Part shown: one piece after another, positions 17,984 to 27,286 of the stretch
Position numbering within the stretch: position 1 is the first letter of the stretch
Layout of the letters: each line of letters begins with the position of its first letter
Origin: Terrimonas sp.
GTDB lineage: Bacteria; Bacteroidota; Bacteroidia; Chitinophagales; Chitinophagaceae
Length of the DNA stretch: 64,000 nucleotides
Direction: 5' to 3'
Assembly: GCF_003075435.1 (NCBI RefSeq)
Contig: NZ_QCZJ01000001.1
Span: forward strand, 372,001-436,000
The notes under the pieces: model-generated
Database searches by the model: none
What the model saw: only the letters and a program-made list of their open reading frames with translations
Told to the model about the DNA's origin: nothing
Made by a program: the position numbers and the translations under genes

Positions 17984-19724
17984 ACTACCCATAAATCCAT
18001 TTGAGTTTGAGGCTGCTGTAAATTTTGCTACAGATGAACTCATTGAATACTTTGTTGAAGATCATAATTATTCCAGGTTTATCCAATCTAGTAGAAATAT
18101 TTTCATAGTAGGCGAAAGGGGATGTGGTAAATCCATGACCCTTTTATATAATTCGTATCAAAAGCAATTGAGAAAGGCTGAAAAAGAAAATAAAGAATTT
18201 GATTATTCAAAAATAGGAATATATATACCATGTACAAACGTTCTTTTTTTCAAAAAAGAATACGAACTTGTAAATAATGATTTCAAGGTATCTGTTCTTT
18301 CGGAGCATTTTTTTGTTCTATCCATTGCACACGAGATGGTGAATGTTTTGTCACTAATTCCAAACCTTTTCGATACACAAAAGGAAGAAGAAATACGATC
18401 AGATCTAAAATATATTCTAAATATTGATGTGCCGAATGGAGCGCCGATTTTTAAAGGGCTAGTTAAGTATTTTCAGAAGCTTAGTAATGAAACTCAAAAT
18501 GAAATAAATAATTCCGATGGCTCATTCAGTGAAAAGTGCGTTTCTTTTTTTTCATTGATAATTCCTCTAATAAGAATAGTAAAAAGTATTGAACATTTGA
18601 ATAGGTTACATTTTTTATTTCTTATTGACGATGCACATGATTTAAACTCTTATCAAGTGAAAGTTTTAAATTCATGGATAGCCTATAGAGACCATACTGA
18701 CTTTAGCTTTAAAGTAGCAGTGGCTAAGGTTAGACCACATATGTATATTACTGCGACCGGAAGTTCAATTATTGAAGGACATGACTTTCTTAAAATAGAT
18801 ATGGAGAAACCTTATCAAAACAAGTTCTCTGATTTTGGGCTTTGGGCAAAAGACATTGTTAAGCGAAGACTTGAAAAATTTGGAGCAAACAATACAGATG
18901 TTTACACTTTCTTTCCGATAAATCCTAAAGTTGAATCTGATTTTATTTCTGCCGAACAAGTTATAAGAAAGAGAGCAGAGGAACTATATAAAAATCAAGA
19001 TAATGCTGCAAAAAAGATTAATGATTATGTTTATAAATATGCCAGAGCAGAATATTTTAGAACTCGCTCATCTAAAGCGAATTTACCTCAGTACTCCGGA
19101 TGGGAAACCATTGTTCATCTTTCAACAGGAGTTGTTCGAAACTTACTTCAGCCATGCTATTGGATGTTCGATAAAGAAGTTTCCAAATTAAATGATGAGA
19201 ATAAAGATCCAAAAGCGATATCAAGTATTCGTCCTAGCTATCAAGATGAGGTGATTAAAGAACAGAGTAATCAGTTATGGAATAAAATAGAAAATGATTT
19301 GTTTAATAATATTGATAATTGTTCAACCAAACAAGGTGCAGAAATTAAGAATTTATTTGAACAGATAACATTACTATTTAAAGAACGGCTCCTAAATGAA
19401 AACTCTTCAGAACCAAGGGCTATTACTTTTTCCATATCTGCTTGGAGCGACCTAACGAAAGAACAGTCTGCAGAAATGGATGAATGGATAAGAATCTCTA
19501 GAGAAGCATTAATTCTCTATGATAGGAAATCATCCGCAAAAGAATTTGGCGAAAAGGAGACAATTTATATACCTAATAGAATATTGTTCCCTAGTAGGGG
19601 GCTCGATGTAATAGGCCAGCATTCAAGGGTTTCTATTAAAGCTAAAGAGCTTTATGATGCAGCAACCAAGAACAAAAAAATAAACGCCAAAGAAGTCACA
19701 CAGCAAACTTTATTTGATTTATGA
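17973..19724 (+). CDS. Large P-loop ATPase (ORC/CDC6-like) of the four-gene cassette
   Basis: I choose ATG 17973 (MENKLPINPFEFEAAV), which overlaps the HD gene by 11 bases; a TTG at 17964 is less likely. The 583-residue protein has Walker A GERGCGKS at about residue 50 and Walker B FLFLIDDAHD at about 220, where the acidic pair is followed by His-Asp. TATGSS looks like a sensor-1 strand. The overall form recalls AAA+/STAND ATPases of the ORC/CDC6 kind, which bind DNA or act as switches. The C-terminal 250 residues are helical and unfamiliar. Its stop overlaps the next start (ATGA). It is the likely motor or switch of the cassette. Confidence 0.8.
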   Translation: MENKLPINPFEFEAAVNFATDELIEYFVEDHNYSRFIQSSRNIFIVGERGCGKSMTLLYNSYQKQLRKAEKENKEFDYSKIGIYIPCTNVLFFKKEYELVNNDFKVSVLSEHFFVLSIAHEMVNVLSLIPNLFDTQKEEEIRSDLKYILNIDVPNGAPIFKGLVKYFQKLSNETQNEINNSDGSFSEKCVSFFSLIIPLIRIVKSIEHLNRLHFLFLIDDAHDLNSYQVKVLNSWIAYRDHTDFSFKVAVAKVRPHMYITATGSSIIEGHDFLKIDMEKPYQNKFSDFGLWAKDIVKRRLEKFGANNTDVYTFFPINPKVESDFISAEQVIRKRAEELYKNQDNAAKKINDYVYKYARAEYFRTRSSKANLPQYSGWETIVHLSTGVVRNLLQPCYWMFDKEVSKLNDENKDPKAISSIRPSYQDEVIKEQSNQLWNKIENDLFNNIDNCSTKQGAEIKNLFEQITLLFKERLLNENSSEPRAITFSISAWSDLTKEQSAEMDEWIRISREALILYDRKSSAKEFGEKETIYIPNRILFPSRGLDVIGQHSRVSIKAKELYDAATKNKKINAKEVTQQTLFDL

Positions 19725-20620
19725 AATACGTTATAATTTCAGTCCTCAGTTGGGAGGAGCGGTTTATACAAGGGTTAAAACAAAATATATCAAATCACCC
19801 CGGGAGCATGCTTCTGATGTTCAAATATAATAATCCGCTTACCCACGAGTGGAAGAAAGCGAACTTGGAAGAAACTAGGAGCCTCATGGAGGGAAAGCTG
19901 GTTGAGGTTGAAATTGATCCAGCAAAACCGTATGAAAATTGGTTTATTTTTCGAGACCGTATTGTTAGTAACTGTAAAAATTCTATCGTTCTGGTAGATA
20001 TTACAACTATGACGCGTGAAGCTATATGGCTGACATTATATAATTGCAGACTTGTCTCTTCTGAAACTCATTTTATTTATTTTAGACCTCAAGGATATAC
20101 CACTGAATGGATAAGCCGAGATCCAGGAAAACCACGTTTGCTATACAAAATGTCAGGAATTGCTCAATTAGGACTTCCCACATTACTAATTGTCACTGGA
20201 GGCTACGATATACAACGTTTAGACAGCCTCATTTATAACTTTGAACCAAAAACAACTATTTTATATTTTCAGGATAGCGAAAATGAGCGTAACCGTGATA
20301 TAGTTGAGAAGTGTCAAGAATTATTTAAATCTAAGTACAATGTAAGATTGATATATAAATATAATCCTTATGACATTCAAAAATCGTATAATCAAATTGT
20401 TGAAAAACTGTCAGAAATTGAAATTGGTACCAATGGAACTTATTTTGACAATTATAATATTATTTTGAACTCTCTTGGAGCAAAGACCTCAGCATTAACA
20501 TTGTTTAAATTGTGGCTTAATTATCCGCAGCTTGCGTTAAGTTATATACCCTCTAAAGAGTATAATAAGGAATATTCATATGGAACAGGTGAAGCATATT
20601 TCGGTAAAGTAGAAGAATAG
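19721..20620 (+). CDS. Rossmann-like protein, unknown function, last gene of the four-gene cassette
   Basis: The 299-residue protein starts in the stop codon of the ATPase gene (ATGA), so its translation is coupled. I do not recognise a named family. Its layout suggests two Rossmann-like halves: MKYVIISVLSWEERF opens one strand, NSIVLVDITTMTREAIW looks like a strand with a conserved Asp and Thr, and the second half starts LPTLLIVTGGYDIQRL with a strand/turn that could bind a nucleotide. That is reminiscent of CARF-like sensors, but the likeness is weak. No signal peptide or membrane segment is seen. I infer a sensor or effector role from position only. Confidence 0.65.
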   Translation: MKYVIISVLSWEERFIQGLKQNISNHPGSMLLMFKYNNPLTHEWKKANLEETRSLMEGKLVEVEIDPAKPYENWFIFRDRIVSNCKNSIVLVDITTMTREAIWLTLYNCRLVSSETHFIYFRPQGYTTEWISRDPGKPRLLYKMSGIAQLGLPTLLIVTGGYDIQRLDSLIYNFEPKTTILYFQDSENERNRDIVEKCQELFKSKYNVRLIYKYNPYDIQKSYNQIVEKLSEIEIGTNGTYFDNYNIILNSLGAKTSALTLFKLWLNYPQLALSYIPSKEYNKEYSYGTGEAYFGKVEE

Positions 20621-20917
20621 GCATGCTTCACAATATTCATTATCCTTAGTTGTTCCTGTAATGGCTTTGCAAGTAGTTATTAGCTTTATTTATATAATGC
20701 CATTCTATGAAGCCCTTATATAGTTAGCCATAGGATTCGAAAAAGGTCAAACCTATAAGCTTTGCAGGCGATTTTATCTGAGGACTTCAATAATATTTTG
20801 GCATTGCATTTCTCGTACTTGTACAGCTTATCCAATATTTATCCTTCCTGCAAACTCCAACCCAGAAAAGAGCCGCAATTTTACCAACACACCCAGCCAT
20901 TTGACTAATTTTACGAG
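20621..20917. other. Spacer between the four-gene cassette and the R-M module
   Basis: About 300 AT-rich bases without a gene. It presumably contains the promoter of the vsr-MTase-endonuclease operon, but no element is clear. Confidence 0.5.
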
Positions 20918-21325
20918 ATGGACGTATTAACCAAAGAACAGAGACGGAAAAATATGCAGGCCATTCGCAGCAAAGAGACAAAGGACGAAGTTCTTTTGGC
21001 TAAAGCCCTTTGGCAACGAGGGCACCGTTACCGAAAAAATGATAAGACTGTTTTTGGCAAGCCTGATCTGACTTTTAAGCGATATAAGCTTGCCATCTTC
21101 GTAGACAGTGAATATTTTCACGGAAAAGACTGGGATACTGAAAAACACCGTATTCAGACCAATCGGGACTTTTGGTGGGCTAAAATTGAGGGTAATATGA
21201 AGAGGGACAGTCGGGTAAATGAAGAACTTGTGAAAACGGGGTGGAAAGTTTTACGGTTTTGGAGTAAAGAAATACGAAAAAATTTAGCAAATTGCATAAA
21301 TAAAATTGAAGAAAATTTAATATAG
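20918..21325 (+). CDS. vsr: Very-short-patch repair endonuclease (Vsr)
   Basis: The 135-residue protein matches Vsr: [19 protein letters not shown] at the N-terminus, [20 protein letters not shown] containing the catalytic Asp, and a C-terminal [13 protein letters not shown]. Vsr nicks next to T:G mismatches made when 5-methylcytosine deaminates. It usually travels with a C5-methyltransferase, as here: the MTase gene starts 5 bases after the stop. Unlike E. coli Vsr, it has a single cysteine, near the C-terminus, so the structural zinc site of that enzyme is absent. The preferred mismatch context should be the site of the neighbouring MTase. Confidence 0.92.
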   Translation: MDVLTKEQRRKNMQAIRSKETKDEVLLAKALWQRGHRYRKNDKTVFGKPDLTFKRYKLAIFVDSEYFHGKDWDTEKHRIQTNRDFWWAKIEGNMKRDSRVNEELVKTGWKVLRFWSKEIRKNLANCINKIEENLI

Positions 21326-21330
21326 TACGA

Positions 21331-22551
21331 ATGGCGACTTATAGTAAAATAAAGGAGAAACTTAATATAAATGTGGACAAGCACTTAAATGACGGCTTTG
21401 CCCACCTGACCCATTATTGGCAGAACCACAAAAATGGCGTTTCTCAATATTTCAAGCCATCTGCAAAAGAGTATCTGTTCGAGGAGATTCTATCTGTTGT
21501 TGAAGAACCTGAACAACTTTATATCCCGTTAAAATTTGATGTGCCATTTCCGCCTAAAGTAAACCCTAAGTTCAAATTTATTGACCTTTTTGCAGGTATT
21601 GGCGGTATCCGCCTGGCGTATCAAAATTTAGGAGGCAAATGCGTTTTTACAAGCGAATGGAACAACTTTGCCAAGAAAACTTACGAAGCTAATTTTGGAG
21701 AAGTGCCGTTCGGCGACATTACCAAAATCAGCGAAAAAGCAATTCCCGACCATGACGTTCTATTGGCAGGCTTTCCCTGCCAGCCGTTTTCAATAGCAGG
21801 TGTTTCAAAGAAAAACGCATTAGGGAAAAAACACGGCTTTTTGGATGAAACGCAGGGAACATTATTTTTTGATATCGCAAGAATTTTGGAACATAAAAAG
21901 CCAAAGGCTTTTATGTTGGAAAATGTCAAAAACCTTGTTTCACACGACAAAGGCAACACATTTAAAGTTATTAAAAATACGTTGACAGAGTTAGGTTATT
22001 CAATCCATTATCAGGTTTTGGACGGTAAACATTTTGTGCCTCAGCATCGTGAAAGGATAATAGTCGTAGGTTTCAGAAATAACATCTTCAAGGGCAAAGA
22101 AAACTTTCAATTTCCCAAACTTCCAGACCCAACCGCAAAAATTAAAGACATCCTTGAAGAAGAAATAGAAACTAAATACACCTTGACCGATAAACTTTGG
22201 GACTACTTACAAAACTACGCTGCAAAGCATAAGGCACAAGGCAACGGGTTTGGGTTCGGGATGACAGATTTAAACGGAATTTCAAGAACAATTTCTGCAC
22301 GTTATTACAAAGACGGCTCGGAAATTCTGATACCGCAGCATGGTATCAACCCAAGACGACTGACACCAAGAGAATGTGCAAGATTACAAGGCTTCCCGGA
22401 CGAGTTTGTTATTCCCGTTTCAGACAATCAGGCTTACAGACAATTTGGAAATTCCGTAACTGTTCCTCTTATTCAGGCTGTGGGCAAACAATTAGTAAAA
22501 TCATTATTAGCAATAGATGAATCTGCAAAATCTCAAAAAGCTATTTGCTGA
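21331..22551 (+). CDS. DNA cytosine-5 methyltransferase of the MvaI-type R-M module
   Basis: The 406-residue protein has an N-terminal extension of about 85 residues, then C5-MTase motifs: [31 protein letters not shown] with the catalytic Cys, [31 protein letters not shown], and [12 protein letters not shown]. It is clearly a different enzyme from the one at 15848. The context (Vsr before, MvaI-family endonuclease after with a 35-base overlap) makes it the protective methyltransferase for a CCWGG- or CCSGG-like site. That specificity is inference from the partner enzyme. Confidence 0.95.
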   Translation: MATYSKIKEKLNINVDKHLNDGFAHLTHYWQNHKNGVSQYFKPSAKEYLFEEILSVVEEPEQLYIPLKFDVPFPPKVNPKFKFIDLFAGIGGIRLAYQNLGGKCVFTSEWNNFAKKTYEANFGEVPFGDITKISEKAIPDHDVLLAGFPCQPFSIAGVSKKNALGKKHGFLDETQGTLFFDIARILEHKKPKAFMLENVKNLVSHDKGNTFKVIKNTLTELGYSIHYQVLDGKHFVPQHRERIIVVGFRNNIFKGKENFQFPKLPDPTAKIKDILEEEIETKYTLTDKLWDYLQNYAAKHKAQGNGFGFGMTDLNGISRTISARYYKDGSEILIPQHGINPRRLTPRECARLQGFPDEFVIPVSDNQAYRQFGNSVTVPLIQAVGKQLVKSLLAIDESAKSQKAIC

Positions 22552-23833
22552 TTATGGCTGCCAGAAAATTTATGTAAAAAAACTTTCACCCAACGATAAC
22601 TCTAAAAATCAGGTTTATTTAGGTGGTAGTTTTGAGATATTGAATATTCTGCCAATCGCTGAAATCAAAACGGAAGAAGCGGGCGATTGGAACAGAGAGC
22701 GTTTTAAAGCATCAATCAAATTTTCGTGGATTGGTGATGATGGAAATATTTATCCGGCCCCTAACTCACAACTGATACTTTATCCGAAATATCCCGAAGT
22801 AAGATTCTCAGGCTTTTTAGCCAAGTGTGAAAATCCGCCTTCATATCTAATGACACGGCGTTTAGCTGACAGATTATTGTTTTTAAGCGTTTCTAAAGCA
22901 GGAATTATATTAGGTTATGTTGTTGCACCAGATTCTGAAATGGCACAGGAGTTTAACTGCATTATAGCTGATGATGAAGTTGGTGTTTTCAAAGTTATTG
23001 AACTTCCACAAGCTGTAAACAACAAAGAGAAGTTGCTTGTAGAGCTTTACCGCATTTATCAATTGAATTGGATTACGTCCAAAAGGTTAGATAGGAATGG
23101 AAATATTTTACCATGCATTTCTTCAAATTGCGGTGGTTACACTTTAGAAGCTGAATTAGGGATTACACCAAACGGGTACTCTGAACCTGATTATTTAGGC
23201 TGGGAAGTAAAACAATTTGGTGTTAAAAACTTCGACCGTATTACTACCTCGGTTATTACGCTAATGACGCCCGAGCCTACAGAAGGAATTTACAAAACGC
23301 AGGGAATAGAGGTATTTCTAAATAAATACGGCTATTTTGACAAAACAGGCAGAGAGGATCGAATAAACTTTGGTGGCGTTCACAAAGTAGGATTGCGGCA
23401 CTCTTTAACAAACCTTGAGCTGCAACTGATTGGCTTTGACAATGCAAGTGGCAAAATCAGAAATTCAAATGGCCGTATTGTATTGGTTGACAATCAGGGC
23501 AACGAAGCTGCAGCCTGGAGTTTTGCATCACTTCTTTTACATTGGAACAGAAAACACAATCAGGCCTGCTACGTTCCATCACTATCAAACAAGATAAACG
23601 AACGACAATACAAGTACGGGAACAAAGTTATTTTAGGTACAGGAACAGACTTTCAGCTTTTCCTAAAGCAAATGGCAATAGGAAATATTTATTACGATCC
23701 TGGCATAAAAATGGAAAATCTTTCAATTAAGCCAAAGGTTAAGAGGCGAAGCCAGTTCAGGATCAGATCACTATATTTACGTAATCTGTATAATAACAGT
23801 GAAATCGTAACTCTATCCCAAACCAACGTATAA
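22517..23833 (+). CDS. MvaI/BcnI-family type II restriction endonuclease
   Basis: The 438-residue protein matches the MvaI/BcnI family through its C-terminal half. [11 protein letters not shown] leads to the catalytic strand [14 protein letters not shown], where PD-x4-ExK is the nuclease motif. [25 protein letters not shown] and the closing YYDPGIK and [12 protein letters not shown] follow. Family members cut CCWGG (MvaI) or CCSGG (BcnI) as monomers. An N-terminal region of about 200 residues precedes this core. Its ATG lies 35 bases inside the methyltransferase gene, so expression is coupled and toxin-like escape is limited. The gene looks intact. Confidence 0.93.
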   Translation: MNLQNLKKLFADYGCQKIYVKKLSPNDNSKNQVYLGGSFEILNILPIAEIKTEEAGDWNRERFKASIKFSWIGDDGNIYPAPNSQLILYPKYPEVRFSGFLAKCENPPSYLMTRRLADRLLFLSVSKAGIILGYVVAPDSEMAQEFNCIIADDEVGVFKVIELPQAVNNKEKLLVELYRIYQLNWITSKRLDRNGNILPCISSNCGGYTLEAELGITPNGYSEPDYLGWEVKQFGVKNFDRITTSVITLMTPEPTEGIYKTQGIEVFLNKYGYFDKTGREDRINFGGVHKVGLRHSLTNLELQLIGFDNASGKIRNSNGRIVLVDNQGNEAAAWSFASLLLHWNRKHNQACYVPSLSNKINERQYKYGNKVILGTGTDFQLFLKQMAIGNIYYDPGIKMENLSIKPKVKRRSQFRIRSLYLRNLYNNSEIVTLSQTNV

Positions 23834-23952
23834 GCAGACTCATTACGGCATACAAAAACTAACACACAAATCGTACAAAAGATCCTAGCCCTTTGTACTG
23901 ATATATGTTTAGCTAGCAACAATGCAGAAAATATGGTCTGCCACAATTAAGT

Positions 23953-24053
23953 ATTTGATATTATCAAAAAACATCTTATCTTGAAACACGCTTAATCCTT
24001 CAATCTTTTGACAGCCTGCCACTACCCGAACCCAATTTTAAAAATTTTAGTGG
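23953..24053. repeat. Right ~100-bp direct repeat flanking the R-M island
   Basis: Second copy of the 15348-15450 segment, same orientation, 120 bases after the endonuclease stop. The remaining 24054-24335 holds no gene I can support, only AT-rich sequence leading to the Fic/Doc gene. Confidence 0.75.
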
Positions 24054-24335
24054 TTAGAAACATGCGCCAGTATTAGCTGAAACTGTGATGTCTTTGTATG
24101 TGCCTGATCTTATAGGAAACTGCAAAAATGAAGCATGCGGTTGGAAGCGGTGAAGCTATTCTGATTACTCGTATACAAACGCTTAGAAACATCTAAATAC
24201 GGATACAGAGATTGTATTGGCGATATAAACCAATGTAAAATGTATACCCTAAATGCTTTTTTAGTACTTTGTAATTTTAATTATTTCGTGTAATAGCATG
24301 AATATAAACGTTGTGCGTCACTATAAAAAACTTCC

Positions 24336-25205
24336 ATGTTCGACAGTCAAATAATTCAGCAAGAGTTTGAAAGAAATCTAGCCTTAATCGAAGACGACCC
24401 CTTTGATTCTGAAAAAATGATTTCTTATAAAGAAATTTTAAAAGCTCATTTCTTAATAATTGACTTCTTTTCATCAAACACAGAAAGTATCACTTATGGT
24501 GTAAAGGACTTTAATTTGTTAGGTTCAACATTGGGACGTCAACTTGCCGGTTATGGAGGCTTTCAAAAATGGAAAAAGCCAGAGGAGATTTGCGCGACCC
24601 TATTCTATGGTATTGTAAAGAACCACGCATTCCATGATGCAAACAAGCGAACAGGACTTCTGACATTAATATATCACTTGTTAAAGTATGGACGTACTAT
24701 TGATACTCAGCAAAAAGAATTTGAAAAACTTGCTTTGTGCGTTGCCGCTGACCGATTAACAGATTTCAAAAATTTCAAAGAAAGGAGATATCAGAAATTA
24801 GAAGATAAGGAAATTATTTTTATTTCAGATTTTATAAGACGCAATACAAGAGAAATTGAAAAAAAATATTATCCGGTTACATATCAAGAATTCGACAAGT
24901 TATTAAAGAGGCAAGGATTTCACTTTGAAATTTCAAATGAAGGGTTTGTCGATGTTGTTGGAGAAGCTACCCAAAAGAAGTTTTTTGGATTAATTGAACA
25001 GAGATATCAAAAAAGGTATATTCAAGTCGGCTTCCCTGGTTGGAAAAGACAAATCAATCCAAAAGCAGTAAAAGAAATTTTAAAAGCCACTGGATTGACG
25101 GCTGAAAATGGAATTGATTCGAAAGTATTTTTTTGGGATGCTGAACCATTGACGGGTCTAATTGATCAATATAAGAATCCGTTAATTAGGCTGAAAGACA
25201 AATAG
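24336..25205 (+). CDS. Fic/Doc-family protein with C-terminal extension
   Basis: The 289-residue protein has a Doc-type Fic core at residues about 60-130: KNHAFHDANKRTGL matches HxFxDANKRTxx, the form seen in Doc toxins (a phosphotransferase on EF-Tu in the phage P1 system). The C-terminal part from residue 190 opens VTYQEFDKLLKRQGFHFE, loosely like a HicA-type beta-alpha module, and continues YIQVGFPGWKRQINPKAVKE. I am unsure of that fold. No clear (S/T)xxxE(G/N) inhibitory motif and no Phd-like gene are seen next to it. It may be an orphan toxin or a Fic enzyme controlled in another way. Confidence 0.85.
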   Translation: MFDSQIIQQEFERNLALIEDDPFDSEKMISYKEILKAHFLIIDFFSSNTESITYGVKDFNLLGSTLGRQLAGYGGFQKWKKPEEICATLFYGIVKNHAFHDANKRTGLLTLIYHLLKYGRTIDTQQKEFEKLALCVAADRLTDFKNFKERRYQKLEDKEIIFISDFIRRNTREIEKKYYPVTYQEFDKLLKRQGFHFEISNEGFVDVVGEATQKKFFGLIEQRYQKRYIQVGFPGWKRQINPKAVKEILKATGLTAENGIDSKVFFWDAEPLTGLIDQYKNPLIRLKDK

Positions 25206-25376
25206 CAAACGCATAACATTTTCCATACTGATGGGCGTTTTCACACACCAGTAAAAAAGTAAAATCAATCAGACCTGCAGTGTTTTCTAAAGAGATTACT
25301 GTAAAAAGAATTATACGACTAAAAAACAATAACCAGCTCACAGCATTCAGTTGTTAATAATTCCAAAACTCAATAC

Positions 25377-25883
25377 ATGATACAGCCTGAAGATATATTT
25401 AAAAAAAAAGATTTCGTTGACTCCACATACTCATATAAACTCGCAAGGGTTTATATAAGTGAAAAATATAAGGAAATACTTTTTGTTCCTATGGGGAAAG
25501 TGAATGAGGGTACCTATATGGAAACATTTGAAATAATAAGAGATCAATGGCCTTGTGATTTTGGAGAAATGGAAATTAATCTCGAAAACATGCTGAATAA
25601 ATATAATCCCCAAATGGAGAGACATGAGGATTTTTGGCCTGCATATAAAGCAAGTAAGGCAAAATCTCGAAAAGCGTTTACTGAACATTATATACTGCTA
25701 CGGCTTGAATCTGATTATAAAAATAGCTATGGCGAAGGTGAAGCAGAAAGAATAAATGTTAGGGCCCAGGCTAGTCCGCTTGAAACAAGTTATTATCTTA
25801 TTGCACAAAAGCACTTAATAGACACTAATTTAGCACAAGCAGTAATTGATATTTTTAATGCATGTATGAAAATTCGATCTTAA
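25377..25883 (+). CDS. Hypothetical protein, 168 residues
   Basis: I do not recognise this protein. It starts MIQPEDIFKKKDFVDSTYSY, has no signal peptide or membrane segment, and is of mixed charge with about 10% aromatic residues. YISEKYKEILFVPMGKVNEG could form a beta hairpin. Codon use and AT content match the Fic/Doc gene 170 bases upstream. It could be an immunity or antitoxin partner, but nothing in the sequence shows it. Confidence 0.5.
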   Translation: MIQPEDIFKKKDFVDSTYSYKLARVYISEKYKEILFVPMGKVNEGTYMETFEIIRDQWPCDFGEMEINLENMLNKYNPQMERHEDFWPAYKASKAKSRKAFTEHYILLRLESDYKNSYGEGEAERINVRAQASPLETSYYLIAQKHLIDTNLAQAVIDIFNACMKIRS

Positions 25884-25975
25884 GTTTTTTCTAACGGGCG
25901 CTTCGCACCCGGCGGTGAGAAGTTTTCCAATTATTGTTATAAACTCGAATACTTCAACATTAATTTTTCTGATCA

Positions 25976-26491
25976 ATGCTACTTAAACCTTCAACCTTTA
26001 TTCTGCTTTGCTTGCTTGTTTATAGTTATTCTTCAAATGCGCAGCAGGCAAAAAAGCCACAGTTGGAAGTAACCGGTTCTATAGATTTTGCATTAAATGA
26101 GGGATATCCACTTTGGGGAGTTGGAAGCCATGTAAAGCTCCTATTTCCCGTTGGCAAGAAAAGCAATGCTTTAGTTGCTACGTTGGGCATTGACAGGCTG
26201 TATGAAGATTTAGATTACGACGCATATAGCTATACTTTTGCACTTACTTCTATTGGATATCGAAAAAATATAAAGTCGGCTTTTATTGAGCCCAAAGCAG
26301 GTTTTGGCATTAATATAGAAGGCGGTCATGACGATTTTTGTGGCTTTATTGGTATAGAACCGGGTATTCAAAAACGGAAATTTACTTTTTCAATTGATTA
26401 TCGTTTTATTTCTTCTGATGGATTGGCTTACGGGGATCATTTCCACACATTCGCTATCAGGATTGGTTATAAAATTCTCGGAAATAAATAG
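25976..26491 (+). CDS. Small outer-membrane beta-barrel-like protein
   Basis: The 171-residue protein has a signal peptide (MLLKPSTFILLCLLVYSYSS, cut after NAQ). The mature part is alternating beta strands with aromatic girdle residues (ALTSIGYRKNIKSAF, FTFSIDYRFISSDG, FAIRIGYKILGNK), as in small Bacteroidota outer-membrane barrels. Its last 60 bases and about 200 bases downstream recur in damaged form at 50377-50590. No function is suggested by neighbours. Confidence 0.65.
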   Translation: MLLKPSTFILLCLLVYSYSSNAQQAKKPQLEVTGSIDFALNEGYPLWGVGSHVKLLFPVGKKSNALVATLGIDRLYEDLDYDAYSYTFALTSIGYRKNIKSAFIEPKAGFGINIEGGHDDFCGFIGIEPGIQKRKFTFSIDYRFISSDGLAYGDHFHTFAIRIGYKILGNK

Positions 26492-26690
26492 CCGTGAAAA
26501 CTATAGTTAACACCGCGCCTTGCTGAATAGCGCACAGAACGTACCACCGATATTCATCGGGGTGCTTCATGAGCAGTTGAATAGTATTGATGAAGCACAA
26601 GTGAGTGACACAACGGAAGCTGATAGTAGCAATGTAGCCGGCTACATAAAAATATTAAAAAACATCATCCTGTTTCCCAACGGCTTAACG
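26430..26690. repeat. Duplicated segment, copy 1 (end of barrel gene plus downstream)
   Basis: The end of the barrel gene (GGGGATCATTTCCACACATT and on to the stop) and the following ~200 bases match 50377-50590, including GTGAGTGACA and the stretch CATAAAAAT before AAAAAACAT. Copy 1 carries the whole gene and is probably the source. Confidence 0.6.
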
Positions 26691-26817
26691 TTTGCCGGTC
26701 TTTTTCAGCATCGCTTGCAAAGGTTAATTGATTTTTCCCAGAGCGTTCCCGGAGGTCTTTAATTCTCCTGGCTATTTTCTCTTTTAAGACCAGATCAATA
26801 TTGTCCAACTTAGGCAT
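26665..26817 (-). pseudogene. Truncated XRE-family regulator
   Basis: A 50-residue frame from ATG 26817 to TGA 26665: KIARRIKDLRERSGKNQLTF then QTLSRWETG, the first three helices of an XRE helix-turn-helix. The rest of the domain is missing; the sequence runs into the duplicated segment of 26430-26690. It is probably a remnant. Confidence 0.55.
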
Positions 26818-26898
26818 GATTGCAAGGTGAATAATCTATAAAAAAATAATGTCAGCCGGCAATAGACGGTCTAATTTCTAAACCCTTTACATATAAAT

Positions 26899-27141
26899 TC
26901 AATCCTCAAAATCAAACTCAAAATCCAGCAGCTTTTTAGGATGTATTTCCAAACCCTTAGCGAGTTCTAATAGCGTCAACATTGTGATGTTGGCTTTTCC
27001 CTTTTCAATTTTGCTTATATCGCTGTAATCTATATTACAGTTCTGGGCTAGTTTTCTATAACTTAGTTTCTTCTTCTTTCTAAACTTTTCAACTTGCTTT
27101 CCAAATTGAACTAAAAAATCACTATCAGGAACCTTTTCCAT
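26899..27141 (-). CDS. XRE-family helix-turn-helix regulator
   Basis: The 80-residue protein is one Cro/C1-type helix-turn-helix: FGKQVEKFRKKKKLSYRKLA, NCNIDYSDISKIEKGKANIT, then MLTLLELAKGLEIHPKKLLD. It has an acidic tail. The start at 27141 sits 7 bases from an inverted repeat that probably serves as its operator. It is divergent from the toxin-like gene at 27451, about 300 bases away, and may control that gene too. Confidence 0.88.
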   Translation of the reverse strand: MEKVPDSDFLVQFGKQVEKFRKKKKLSYRKLAQNCNIDYSDISKIEKGKANITMLTLLELAKGLEIHPKKLLDFEFDFED

Positions 27142-27147
27142 AATACA

Positions 27148-27175
27148 TTTTGTAGTAAGGTCTTACTCTACAAAA
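27148..27175. promoter_or_regulatory. Inverted repeat next to the XRE start, likely operator
   Basis: TTTGTAG-TAAG and CTTACTCTACAAA pair almost perfectly around a two-base centre, allowing for a two-base gap. It lies 7 bases upstream of the XRE start codon, where binding would block transcription. Confidence 0.5.
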
Positions 27176-27209
27176 AAATAAATGTGGGAATAAATCCCCA
27201 CTTTATAAT

Positions 27210-27235
27210 ATTTCTTTGTATATTTACAAAGAAAT
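27210..27235. promoter_or_regulatory. Perfect 11-bp inverted repeat in the XRE upstream region
   Basis: ATTTCTTTGTA (27210-27220) and TACAAAGAAAT (27225-27235) are separated by TATT. It shares a TTTGTA core with the repeat at 27148 and is probably a second operator or the promoter region of the divergent transcripts. Confidence 0.5.
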
Positions 27236-27286
27236 TATTTTTGCGATTACTTCATAAAAACATTTGAAGCAATTCGCTTTGAATCT

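Noticed and set aside
26520-26762. 80-codon plus-strand frame after the barrel gene
   Set aside because: It lies antisense to the truncated XRE gene and inside a duplicated, decaying segment; the minus-strand frame has the real helix-turn-helix signature.
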